This document shows, one piece after another, positions 1 to 7,291 of a stretch of 64,000 nt of DNA; the first letter of the stretch is position 1; each line of letters begins with the position of its first letter. The notes under the pieces were generated by a model. It saw only the letters and a list, made by a program, of their open reading frames with translations. It made no database searches and was not told the origin of the DNA. Position numbers and translations under genes: made by a program. The stretch comes from Cohnella terricola (GTDB lineage Bacteria > Bacillota > Bacilli > Paenibacillales > Paenibacillaceae), in NCBI RefSeq assembly GCF_007786475.1, contig NZ_VNJJ01000003.1, positions 101,957 to 165,956 of the forward strand. Direction: 5' to 3'.

Positions 1-2
1 CA

Positions 3-62
3 TTGGACTTGCCGGATGATTGGGGGTATATTTGTGCCATAACCTTTCGAAAAGGACAATGA
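3..62 (+). CDS. C-terminal tail of an upstream gene (partial)
   Basis: An open frame entering from the left edge ends in TGA at 60-62 and encodes 19 residues ending in FRKGQ. Its end lies 3 bases before the next start codon, and the AAAGGA ribosome site of that gene sits inside it, as in a compact operon. The fragment is too short to identify. It could also be chance. Confidence 0.35.
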   Translation: MDLPDDWGYICAITFRKGQ

Positions 63-65
63 AAG

Positions 66-659
66 ATGGCGAGTAACTACGCGAATAATGGCAAATCGCA
101 GATGAAACATCAGACAACAAATCAATGGGACGATAAGCTATGGGCCGCTTCGGAGCCTGTATACCGGGAAGCTTTCCCTGAGCATGGAAGAAAAAGCGAA
201 GCGATTATCCGGCGGATGTTCAACCGCGCCCTCTGTACGCTTCATGTATGGAGCTTGGAGGACGCGACCGTCGCCATGGCGCTGACCGCATATGATGAAC
301 GTACATGGACGCTGATCATCGATTATATCGCTGTGAATCAAGCGTGGCAGGGCAGAGGCATCGGGCGGTCGTGCGTCGAACGGATCCGGGATTGGGCCGC
401 CGCCGTACAGCCGGAATGCCGCGGCATCATCATCGAGGTCGAAGCCGAGAGGACGGAGGAGAACGCGAAGCGTATCCGCTTCTGGGAAGGAGCAGGCTTT
501 AAGTTGACCGACTATGTTTATGCTTATATCTGGGTGCCGGAGACGTATCGGGCGATGACGCTTAGCTTGAATTCGGCCGAACCGCTAACAAGCGACGGCA
601 AAGAGCTGTTCAAGGCGATCACCCGTTATCACGAGCGCGCTTATCGGGGCAAGGATTAG
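66..659 (+). CDS. GNAT family N-acetyltransferase
   Basis: A 197-residue protein of the Gcn5-related N-acetyltransferase fold, which transfers an acetyl group from acetyl-CoA to an amine. The acetyl-CoA motif A is clear around residues 90-105 (VNQAWQGRGIGRSCVERI), after the usual beta strand, and the C-terminal FWEGAGF strand typical of motif B follows. The arrangement resembles antibiotic or small-molecule acetyltransferases of the streptothricin group, but no substrate can be read. The ATG at 66 has AAAGGA 9 bases upstream; an ATG at 59 stops after five codons. It probably belongs to an operon whose first gene lies left of the window. Confidence 0.8.
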   Translation: MASNYANNGKSQMKHQTTNQWDDKLWAASEPVYREAFPEHGRKSEAIIRRMFNRALCTLHVWSLEDATVAMALTAYDERTWTLIIDYIAVNQAWQGRGIGRSCVERIRDWAAAVQPECRGIIIEVEAERTEENAKRIRFWEGAGFKLTDYVYAYIWVPETYRAMTLSLNSAEPLTSDGKELFKAITRYHERAYRGKD

Positions 660-667
660 GTACAGCA

Positions 668-696
668 ATGACACCTCTCTAGTCCAATGGTATAAT
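668..696 (+). promoter_or_regulatory. Sigma-A promoter for the nucleotidase-like gene
   Basis: ATGACA (668-673), a 17-base spacer and TATAAT (691-696) lie 40 bases upstream of the ATG at 736. The match to the vegetative consensus is 5/6 and 6/6 with ideal spacing. Confidence 0.65.
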
Positions 697-735
697 TTAT
701 CGGAGCAAGCTTAAACGAACAGCGGAGGAGAACGA

Positions 736-1299
736 ATGAGGAAAGCCATTATCGCAGTCGACATGGACGATACGATCTGCCATCTCGTCAAACGCGCGAT
801 CTATCACAACAACATTGAGTTTCCAACCCATCCGCTGCGGTATGAGGAAATGTTCGATTGGAACACAGATCACTTGCGGCATCCGGCCAGCACGCACGAA
901 GTGTTTTTCGGGCGGCCCGGCCTATATGAGGAGTTGGAATTGTTCGACGAGCATGTCGTAGAGGAGATGGAGAAGCTTCACCGCGCTTACGATGTAGTGA
1001 TCGTCACGGCCGCCGATCCGGCTACGGTCGTGGAGAAATGGAACTGGCTGCAGCGGCATATGCCGTTCATTCCTTTGGAAAATTTTATGACGTGCAAGCG
1101 CAAATATTTGCTCGATTTCGATCTCATAATTGACGATGGCGCGCATAATCTCGTTCCCTCAATCGAAGCCGGGAAGAAGGTGCTTTGCATTCCGCACCCG
1201 TGGAATATAAAAGCTCGCGAGCAATACGATTTTCCGGTCATGGAAGGCTGGGAGAACGCGAAAGAACGGATCGATCAATTGCTGGCTGAACGTGCTTAG
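736..1299 (+). CDS. 5'(3')-deoxyribonucleotidase-like HAD phosphatase (NT5C family)
   Basis: A 187-residue HAD-superfamily protein. Motif I is VDMDDTICH at residues 8-16 (nucleophile and acid/base Asp), motif II is the VTA near residue 96, and motif IV is DLIIDDG near residue 133. The short cap and the DMDDT form fit the NT5C group that dephosphorylates nucleoside monophosphates; the true substrate cannot be read. It has its own promoter and ends in a strong bidirectional terminator, so it is probably monocistronic. Ribosome site GGAGGAG lies just upstream of the ATG. Confidence 0.75.
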   Translation: MRKAIIAVDMDDTICHLVKRAIYHNNIEFPTHPLRYEEMFDWNTDHLRHPASTHEVFFGRPGLYEELELFDEHVVEEMEKLHRAYDVVIVTAADPATVVEKWNWLQRHMPFIPLENFMTCKRKYLLDFDLIIDDGAHNLVPSIEAGKKVLCIPHPWNIKAREQYDFPVMEGWENAKERIDQLLAERA

Positions 1300-1311
1300 A
1301 AGAAACGACGA

Positions 1312-1355
1312 AAATAGAAGAAGCGATCCCGGGAATGGGATCGCTTCTTCTATTT
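1312..1355. terminator. Bidirectional intrinsic terminator
   Basis: A perfect 19-base stem (1312-1330 with 1337-1355) and 6-base loop, with A and T runs at the two feet, sits between the convergent nucleotidase and PAP2 genes and can serve both. Confidence 0.85.
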
Positions 1356-1359
1356 CGCA

Positions 1360-1944
1360 TTATTTTTTAGGCAGACCTGGAATGGCTTTGACGATTCGAC
1401 CGTACAAGCCTATGGTTAGCCGCGGCAACGGCTCAAGACGTTCGCGCAGCAAGAACACGGCCAGACTGACGAGGAACGACAATACGATTGCGCCGGCAAT
1501 ATCGGCGGGATAGTGAACACCGACATAAACCCGGGCAAGACCGGTCAGGACGGCAAGCGCCAGCATCACCGTACCCAGATTGCGCAGAACGAAAAATACG
1601 CTAAAAGCCAAGGAAAAAGCCAATATCGAATGATCGCTTGGAAATGATGGATCCGCGGCATGCGGAATCAGCTGATTCACTTCATGCCCGACGAAAGGTC
1701 TCGGATGGTTGACCGCCGGCGAAATGAAGTAGGCAGCGACAAACAGCGTGATTGCAGCCGACAGACAGGCATAGAACGTTAGTCGTTGATGATTAGGTTT
1801 GCCGGAAAACCAGAGTATGGCCATAATGGCCAGAAGAACCCATACGATATCTTGCGCGAACCATTCCATGCAGTCGTCGATCCAATCCCACTGGCCCGCA
1901 TAGCGGTTAATCGCCTGAAACAATTGTTCGTTCATATTTTTCAT
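1360..1944 (-). CDS. PAP2-family phosphatase, probable undecaprenyl-diphosphatase (BcrC type)
   Basis: A 194-residue integral membrane protein with about five hydrophobic segments. The type-2 acid phosphatase signature is present in order: NHPRPFVG, then FPSDHS, then GVHYPADI, carrying the catalytic His pair and Arg. Proteins of this size and motif pattern in Bacillales are BcrC-like and recycle undecaprenyl pyrophosphate outside the membrane, giving bacitracin tolerance. A BacA/UppP enzyme of unrelated fold is encoded at 20819-21631, so the organism would have both types. A GTG at 1947 directly precedes the chosen ATG. Confidence 0.75.
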   Translation of the reverse strand: MKNMNEQLFQAINRYAGQWDWIDDCMEWFAQDIVWVLLAIMAILWFSGKPNHQRLTFYACLSAAITLFVAAYFISPAVNHPRPFVGHEVNQLIPHAADPSFPSDHSILAFSLAFSVFFVLRNLGTVMLALAVLTGLARVYVGVHYPADIAGAIVLSFLVSLAVFLLRERLEPLPRLTIGLYGRIVKAIPGLPKK

Positions 1945-2134
1945 CACCCAATCGTTTTTCCCTCTACTATATCCCGCATACCTTAATAAATCCTTAACAT
2001 TTCTTTAAATGAAGTTAATCCATACATGCACGTAAAGTTTAATTACAACCGTTTATTCCCTTTAGCTTAAGCTTGACCCGTTATACAATGATCTTGTCGG
2101 GCCCGACGAATCTCCGGGAAAGGAGTTGATCGCA

Positions 2135-2167
2135 TTGATCTACCAACCTGAGGTGATCTTCGTTTAA
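2135..2167 (+). CDS. Possible 10-codon leader ORF inside an attenuator-like element
   Basis: TTG at 2135 is preceded by AAAGGAG (2119-2125) and opens a 10-codon frame. Its stop codon lies at the centre of a perfect 28-base palindrome (2152-2179), and an intrinsic terminator (2186-2212) follows. The first codons (TTG ATC TAC) repeat those of the CD3324-type gene at 2434, so it may instead be a remnant of a duplicated gene start. No product is proposed. Confidence 0.25.
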   Translation: MIYQPEVIFV

Positions 2168-2179
2168 ACGAAGATCACC
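2152..2179. promoter_or_regulatory. Perfect 28-base palindrome
   Basis: GGTGATCTTCG, TTTAAA, CGAAGATCACC. It covers the end of the tiny ORF at 2135 and could be a protein-binding site or the first hairpin of an attenuator. Confidence 0.5.
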
Positions 2180-2185
2180 GATTAA

Positions 2186-2212
2186 GGGGGGAGGCCGAGA
2201 GGCCTCCTTTTT
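2186..2212 (+). terminator. Intrinsic terminator after the short leader ORF
   Basis: GGAGGCC (2190-2196), loop GAGA, GGCCTCC (2201-2207), then five T residues. There is no ordinary gene upstream on this strand, which fits a terminated leader RNA or an unseen small RNA. Confidence 0.7.
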
Positions 2213-2366
2213 CCCATCATTTTCTTCATGCCGTTGCGTAATGAAAAGGCTTATTCTATACTGTTTCCATGAACCCCAATTCATGGAAAGGGTTTCGCGA
2301 AGCACGAGCCTTGCGTTCGTGTTTTTAATTTCTCAGCATCCAATTATCGAGAGGAGGAAGGTAAAG

Positions 2367-2471
2367 ATGGCTATGAACTGCGCTAATGTAATGGAAACTG
2401 TCGTCTATTCAACAAAGGCGAAGGAGGGCCAACTTGATCTACAAAAATGGGAGAGATGTTCTTCCCCCTAG
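2367..2471 (+). CDS. Candidate 34-residue leader ORF overlapping the next gene
   Basis: ATG at 2367 has the strongest ribosome site of the area, GAGGAGGAAGG (2351-2361), and opens a 34-codon frame ending TAG at 2469-2471. The frame overlaps the start of the CD3324-type gene (TTG 2434) by 38 bases in another phase, so its translation could couple to that gene. The peptide has no membrane segment and no recognised motif. Confidence 0.4.
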   Translation: MAMNCANVMETVVYSTKAKEGQLDLQKWERCSSP

Positions 2472-2781
2472 ATTGCTGCAGGAGCTTCAGAAATACGTAA
2501 ACGGAGAACTGGTGTACATTCCGAAGCTGGACGAACGTCGCGCCAGATGGGGAGAAGTCAACGGAACGAGACAATTGCTGGCAGAACGCAATAAGGAAAT
2601 ATGCCAATTGCACTCCGGCGGGGCTTCGATCGCGGAGCTCGAATTGCTCTATCATTTATCCGGCGAGAGTATTCGCAAGATTATCATTAAGTCTCGGAGA
2701 CAACCGGCAACCGTCGGCAGTATCCAAGAGGACTCTAGTAGCGTAATTGGTGTTCAACCGTCTCATATATGGCATCGTTAA
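2434..2781 (+). CDS. CD3324-family protein, probable small DNA-binding regulator
   Basis: A 115-residue protein beginning MIYKNGRDVLP. The N-terminal pattern of a conserved VLP, a helical LLQELQKYVNGELVYIP stretch, then RQLLAERNKEICQLHSGG and a helix-turn-helix-like segment (SIAELELLYHLSGESIRKII, about residues 70-90) is that of the CD3324 family, related to Mor-type regulators and common in Firmicutes. A small transcription factor is inferred; targets are unknown. The TTG start is supported by AAGGAGG at 2421-2427. Residues after about 95 look unstructured. Confidence 0.65.
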   Translation: MIYKNGRDVLPPRLLQELQKYVNGELVYIPKLDERRARWGEVNGTRQLLAERNKEICQLHSGGASIAELELLYHLSGESIRKIIIKSRRQPATVGSIQEDSSSVIGVQPSHIWHR

Positions 2782-2845
2782 AGGACTCCTCTGGGGTCCT
2801 TTTGTCGTGCTCGCCATCGTAAAGGGGATCGGGAAAATGTTCTAG
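2747..2845 (+). CDS. Candidate 32-residue hydrophobic peptide
   Basis: A frame from TTG 2747 (or GTG 2750) to TAG 2843-2845 overlaps the end of the previous gene in another phase. It encodes a basic, strongly hydrophobic peptide with a repeated GIVKG/AIVKG motif and one likely membrane segment. The ribosome site is weak and the terminator of the upstream gene lies inside the frame, so it is uncertain. Confidence 0.3.
   Translation: MVFNRLIYGIVKGLLWGPFVVLAIVKGIGKMF
2780..2803 (+). terminator. Intrinsic terminator of the CD3324-type gene
   Basis: AAAGGAC (2780-2786) pairs with GTCCTTT (2796-2802), followed by T. It overlaps the stop codon of the gene at 2434. Confidence 0.6.
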
Positions 2846-2871
2846 GCAACCTTAGAATGTTCCCTTATAAT
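2843..2871 (+). promoter_or_regulatory. Probable promoter of the M28 peptidase remnant
   Basis: TATAAT at 2866-2871 with a weak upstream hexamer TAGGCA (2843-2848) at 17 bases. The start codon at 2913 follows an AGGAGG. Confidence 0.4.
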
Positions 2872-2912
2872 ATCAGGATATACATACCATTATTGTAATT
2901 AGGAGGGGTATC

Positions 2913-4387
2913 GTGCGATCGAATCATCCAGCAATTCAAGCTACTACTCGTTCTGGTACTTCAAAATGGCTCATACGATTCTTCGTATTTATTATACTGT
3001 TCGGTTCAATGACAATAGGACTTCAGCAGGTCAAGGCTCCCCGTCCGGTCGGGAGCGAAGCTCACGCTGACCAATTCTCCGCTGCACGAGCGATGGAAAA
3101 GCTGAGAGAAATCGCAAAAGAACCGCATCCGGTCGAGTATGTCGCGCATGATAAAGTACGGGATTATTTGCTCTCCGAACTCGATGACATGGGGCTGATG
3201 CCGGTCGTTCAACAAGCGGTAGTCACGTCGGAATGGGACCGTTCAAGAACGATGTCATCCTGCTCATGACGGACGGCGAAGAATTGGGCTTGCTCGGCGC
3301 CATAGCGTTCATGAGGGAGCATCCTTGGGCGAAGGACGTCGGATTGGTGCTCAATTTCGAATCGAGAGGCAACAAGGGACCTTCTTTTATGTTCGAAACA
3401 AGCGAAGGGAACGGTTGGCTGGTACGGGAATTTACTAAGGCGGCACCTCAACCGGTAGCTTACTCGATCATCTATAACTTCTATAAATTAATGCCCAACG
3501 ATACCGATTTAACGGTGTTCCGCGAAGGCGGCTTGCCCGGACTGAATTTTGCTTTCGGAATGGGATTTGACGCGTACCATACCGCGATCGATACGCCTGA
3601 CAATCTTGATCTCTCCAGTCTGCAGCACCATGGCAATTATATGCTGAGTCTGACGAAGCATTTCGGACAATTGGAACTAAGCGAAGTCAGGCAGGAAGAC
3701 CGGGTATACTTCAACATCGTCGGCTGGAAGCTTATCACTTATCCGGAATCATGGGTATTTTGGTTTATGGTGCTCGGCGCGCTGCTGTTCGCGATTACCG
3801 TCTGGAATGGCCTGAGGAGGAGAAGAATAAGCTTGAAGGGTTTGGCGGGAGGATTTCTCGTAACTTTGTTAAGCTTGGTTATCGTCTTCGGGATCATTGC
3901 CATCGTATGGGAAATTGTGCGTGCCAACGTAACGGGTTCCTATTACCAATCTATTATGAAAGACTTTGATGTCGGCAAATTCTATTTTATCGGTCTGTTA
4001 CTGCTCATGCTAATCATCATATGGGGATTTATCCGGTGGTGCTCGCGTTACGTGCGAGCCGAAAACCTATGGATCGGATCGCTGCTACTTTGGTTGCTCC
4101 TATGCGTCGCGACAACGCTTTATTTGCCGGGCGGAAGCTATTTGTTTATTTGGCCCCTCCTAATCAGCTTGATCGGGCTTAATGTTTCTTATTCAATGAG
4201 GGAAGGGGCATGGTCATGGGTTTCCGCGCTATTCGCTACACCTGGGATCATGCTGTTTTCTCCGATCATTTACCTCGTGTCCATCATGATGACTTTGGAA
4301 TTGGCAGGTCCTTTAATGGCGGTCTGCGCTCTGGCATGTACTTTAATCTATCCGCTATTCTGTCGGAAGCCGATCGCGAGGGGATGA
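2913..4387 (+). pseudogene. M28-family metallopeptidase, broken by an internal deletion
   Basis: Two frames together resemble one membrane-bound M28 aminopeptidase-like protein. The first part (2913-3269) has an N-terminal membrane anchor (residues 18-40) and the start of the peptidase domain. The second frame, readable from about 3236, resumes at NDVILLMTDGEELGLLG and keeps the catalytic Glu, the NFESRG metal ligand and the YHT histidine, then six or more membrane segments. In this family about 70-80 residues with the HYDS and SDD zinc ligands lie between VVTSEWD and this point. They are absent, and the two sides are out of phase. Loss by deletion at about 3225-3245 is inferred. The long intact downstream frame suggests the event is recent. 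Confidence 0.8.
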
Positions 4388-4412
4388 GGCTGATTCACCT
4401 GTGACCAACTCC

Positions 4413-4453
4413 AAAAAGCGTATAACCCGTTCTAACCGGGTTATACGCTTTTT
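4413..4453. terminator. Bidirectional intrinsic terminator
   Basis: A perfect 17-base stem, 4413-4429 with 4437-4453, has A and T runs at its feet. It lies between convergent genes; the stop codon of the minus-strand gene (4441-4443) is inside the stem. Confidence 0.85.
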
Positions 4454-5538
4454 TTGGCATTGGAGCTTTTCGCATCCGACAGCGGCAACAGTCGCTTTAT
4501 CGCCAGCTTCATCAGCGGAGTAATCGCGAAGAAAATAAACCAAATTCGGAATACCTGATAACAGCTTACGATGGCCATATCGGCGTGGATTTCCTTCGCG
4601 ATAAGCCCCATCTGATCCAAACCTCCTGGCGCGAGACTTAGGAAGGAAGTCGACGCGGACAGAGGATGTAAGCTGCGCAAAAGCGCGCTTAATCCAAGCG
4701 AACCTGTAACGATGACGATTCCGCTAAGTATCGCAAAGCCGACCATTTTCTTCTTGTGTGCCAAACTTTCCGGACGAAGAAGCAAACCAATGTAAGAACC
4801 GATCAACAATTGCGCGACGTTCAGAACGGACGACGGCAACGCCGGTCCATGTACCCCCGACAACTGCAATGCGGCGACAGCGATCATTGGGCCTAGCAGG
4901 AACGCGGTCGGGAAACGGATTTTCTGGGCCAGAAATGCGGCTACTATGCAGACAGCCATCAGAGGGACGATATCGGGAAACAAAGCGTTCCAAGCTGAGC
5001 TTGCACCGATGGAAGCTCCCGTTGGCACGGTAGAGTGAGTGCCGCCGAATAGGGGACTGAAAATCAGCAACGGAACGGCGACGATATTGATCATCGTCCG
5101 GGAAAGCTGCAGGAACATCACCGTCGTCAGATCGATGCCTTTCGTATCTTCCGCCAAAACCAGCATCTGCGATAGTCCGCCCGGAATGCATCCCAAGAGA
5201 ACTGTCGGCAAAGGTTCGCCCGTAAGCTTAGAGACGACGAAGGCGATGAATGCGCACATCAGCATCAGCAGAACGGTCATTAGCACCATTGTGGGCAATT
5301 GCTTGCCCATCTCGGCAAGCGTCTCAGACGTAAACGACAAGCCGAACGAGTACCCGATTAAGATCATCGCAGTATTGCGTAGATATTCGGGCCAATTCGG
5401 TTGGAAGAGCTTAAACGCCCGCGCGCCCAGAAACACGAACGACATCGGGCCAAGAAGCCAAGGCAAGGGAGAATGGATGAGTGTAAACACCCATCCTCCG
5501 ATCAATGCCGTTGCTAAGGTGTATAGAAAGCGGATCAC
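4441..5538 (-). CDS. AbrB-type integral membrane protein (putative transporter)
   Basis: A 365-residue, almost wholly hydrophobic protein with roughly ten membrane segments in two similar halves; each half holds a Gly-Pro rich turn (PWLLGPMSFVFLGA near residue 28; FLLGPMIAVAALQ near 215) and a GG(L)SQM/GGLDQMG motif (near 125 and 307). This is the AbrB/PF05145 membrane family, which older annotations call ammonia monooxygenase; its substrate is unknown. It overlaps the upstream MBL gene by 4 bases (ATGA), so the two are translationally coupled and share the promoter at 6303-6331. Confidence 0.75.
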   Translation of the reverse strand: MIRFLYTLATALIGGWVFTLIHSPLPWLLGPMSFVFLGARAFKLFQPNWPEYLRNTAMILIGYSFGLSFTSETLAEMGKQLPTMVLMTVLLMLMCAFIAFVVSKLTGEPLPTVLLGCIPGGLSQMLVLAEDTKGIDLTTVMFLQLSRTMINIVAVPLLIFSPLFGGTHSTVPTGASIGASSAWNALFPDIVPLMAVCIVAAFLAQKIRFPTAFLLGPMIAVAALQLSGVHGPALPSSVLNVAQLLIGSYIGLLLRPESLAHKKKMVGFAILSGIVIVTGSLGLSALLRSLHPLSASTSFLSLAPGGLDQMGLIAKEIHADMAIVSCYQVFRIWFIFFAITPLMKLAIKRLLPLSDAKSSNAKKSV

Positions 5539-6263
5539 TTACGCTCAGCCAACTCAGCGATGCGTTCGTTGACGCCGCCTTGCACGAGTCCGCCGTGATA
5601 GCAAACGACTTGGGCGATATCGAAGGCTTTCAGCTTATTCAGCGAATCCAGCGCTTGCTCCAGATTAGGCGTAACCGAGGGATTCGGACCGGACAGTACG
5701 CCGTCAGCGGCAACCATGGCGTCTCCCGCGATTAACGTTTTACTCGCGTGATGGTACAAGCACACATGACCGGGAGTATGTCCCGGCGTGTGGATAACGG
5801 TCAAACCTCCCGCGATCGGAAGCTTCTCTCCGTCAACGATTGTACGGTTCACGTTCGGACGGGAAGGGCGCAGGAACGTTTGCTCGAATTCCGCTCGCGT
5901 TTCCTCCGGAAGTTGTTGCAGAAATCCTTCAAGCTGTTCGGGATTCATCTTGATCATCGGCTGCGTACCGTTAATGGCGCCCTCGTCGTCCGGATGGGCC
6001 AGCACGGCGACAGGCTCTCGTTCGTCTGCAAGAATTCCCGGCAATCCTCCGACATGGTCGAGATCTTGATGGGTCAAAATAATGGAACGCAGCGTTTTTT
6101 CGCCGATCCCGGCTTGACGAGCCAACTCGCGAATCGCGGGTGCCGACCCCGGCATACCCGTGTCGACCAGTGTCCATGAATCTCCGTCAAAAAGAATCGT
6201 CGGATGAATGACCATATACCCCAGTTGGACCTCCAACATCTCTAAACCTTCCGCTATTCGCAT
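5535..6263 (-). CDS. MBL-fold metallo-hydrolase (YflN-like)
   Basis: A 242-residue metallo-beta-lactamase-fold hydrolase. The metal motif reads LTHQDLDHVGG at about residues 63-73, with Asp where many members have the second His; that HxDxDH form occurs in the YflN-like group. HTPGHTPGH (about 155-163) and GDAM (about 177) give the remaining ligands. The substrate is unknown. First gene of a two-gene operon with the AbrB-type membrane protein, divergent from a TetR regulator. Its promoter overlaps a perfect inverted repeat, so it is probably the TetR target. Confidence 0.8.
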   Translation of the reverse strand: MRIAEGLEMLEVQLGYMVIHPTILFDGDSWTLVDTGMPGSAPAIRELARQAGIGEKTLRSIILTHQDLDHVGGLPGILADEREPVAVLAHPDDEGAINGTQPMIKMNPEQLEGFLQQLPEETRAEFEQTFLRPSRPNVNRTIVDGEKLPIAGGLTVIHTPGHTPGHVCLYHHASKTLIAGDAMVAADGVLSGPNPSVTPNLEQALDSLNKLKAFDIAQVVCYHGGLVQGGVNERIAELAERK

Positions 6264-6290
6264 ATTAACACCTCTTGTTTGATTTATAAA

Positions 6291-6331
6291 ACCAATGAGT
6301 TCATTCTAAAACTCATTGGTCGTTCCGTCAA
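6291..6331 (-). promoter_or_regulatory. Promoter of the MBL/AbrB-type operon with overlapping TetR operator
   Basis: Read on the minus strand: TTGACG (6331-6326), 17 bases, TAGAAT (6308-6303), 40 bases before the ATG at 6263. An 11-base perfect inverted repeat, ACCAATGAGTT (6291-6301) and AACTCATTGGT (6310-6320), spans the -10 and part of the spacer. Bound repressor would block RNA polymerase. The TetR gene starts at 6387 in the other direction. Confidence 0.7.
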
Positions 6332-6386
6332 CAGGATGCGTTGACGTTGCCTGGTTATAATGTCAAGATAGGGTGGGGGGATCGTC

Positions 6387-7271
6387 ATGGAAGATTCAAA
6401 AAAAAGCAAAATCGTCGATACGGCTATCGAGCTGTTCCGTATTAAAGGTTACAGCGCGGCGTCGATGCAGGACATCGCCGAAGCGTGCGGCATGGCCAAA
6501 GCCAGCATCTATAAATTATTCGATTCCAAGGAACAATTATTCACGGCCGCGTTTGTCGTCTGCCATCGCACTTTGCTCGAACAGGCGGGCGCATTGGATC
6601 GGGAAGGAGCGAATCACGGACTTTCCCCGAAGATGAGATTGATCCGGAAGATCGAATTTCAATTACAGTATGCGCTTGAGAACCACCTCCTGATGATCGA
6701 TTTCAAGGAAGAGCCGATCGCTTCCAATGAGCATTTTATCGCCGCATGGAAAACGAAAAAAAACGCGCTTCTCGCTTGGTATCGCGAGCTTCTGCTCGAA
6801 GCGTACGGCTCCGAGATCGATCCGTATATATGGGATATCGTGGCGATTTTCCGCGGCATTCACAACATCTATCTCATGTACGTTAGGCAGAAGGTTGTTG
6901 CTCTCCCCATGTCCGATCTGGCCGCTTTTATCGTGGATAGAATCGACGCTGTTATTGAGGATCTGATCGAGAAGGCGCCAAAATCGATCATCGGATGGAA
7001 CAATATGCAATACAACGGTTTGAACCCAAGCGATTTATCCGTCCGAGCAGACACGGTACGCCAGCTGTTCGGTCTGTTGGACGAGAAAATACGCAAGTTG
7101 CCTAAGACGGACGGCGTTCGCGAAGAGCTGGGGAAGGTCGCTGTTATGTTAAAGGAAGCTTGCGAAGCAAAGCCATCCGATTCGACGCTCGTCCGCGTTC
7201 TTGGTGCTTACCTTGACGGTGAGCCGGAGCTGAGGCCGTACATGCGCCAGTTACATTATTTAATGTCATGA
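6387..7271 (+). CDS. TetR/AcrR-family transcriptional regulator
   Basis: A 294-residue protein, longer than the usual ~200. The TetR helix-turn-helix is at residues 8-50 (IVDTAIELFRIKGYSAASMQ, then GMAKASIYKLFDSKEQLF). The C-terminal ligand domain is extended by about 90 residues of helical sequence with no recognised family. The gene is divergent from the MBL/AbrB-type operon, whose promoter carries a perfect inverted repeat, so local repression is inferred. The downstream selO gene starts 20 bases after its stop and may be co-transcribed. The ribosome site is a G-rich GGGTGGGGG. Confidence 0.85.
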   Translation: MEDSKKSKIVDTAIELFRIKGYSAASMQDIAEACGMAKASIYKLFDSKEQLFTAAFVVCHRTLLEQAGALDREGANHGLSPKMRLIRKIEFQLQYALENHLLMIDFKEEPIASNEHFIAAWKTKKNALLAWYRELLLEAYGSEIDPYIWDIVAIFRGIHNIYLMYVRQKVVALPMSDLAAFIVDRIDAVIEDLIEKAPKSIIGWNNMQYNGLNPSDLSVRADTVRQLFGLLDEKIRKLPKTDGVREELGKVAVMLKEACEAKPSDSTLVRVLGAYLDGEPELRPYMRQLHYLMS

Positions 7272-7291
7272 AATAAAGCGGGAGGGCGACG

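Noticed and set aside
6341..6361. TTGACG (6341) and TATAAT (6356) as a forward promoter for tetR
   Set aside because: The spacer is only 9 bases, so they cannot form one promoter; the true tetR promoter was not defined.
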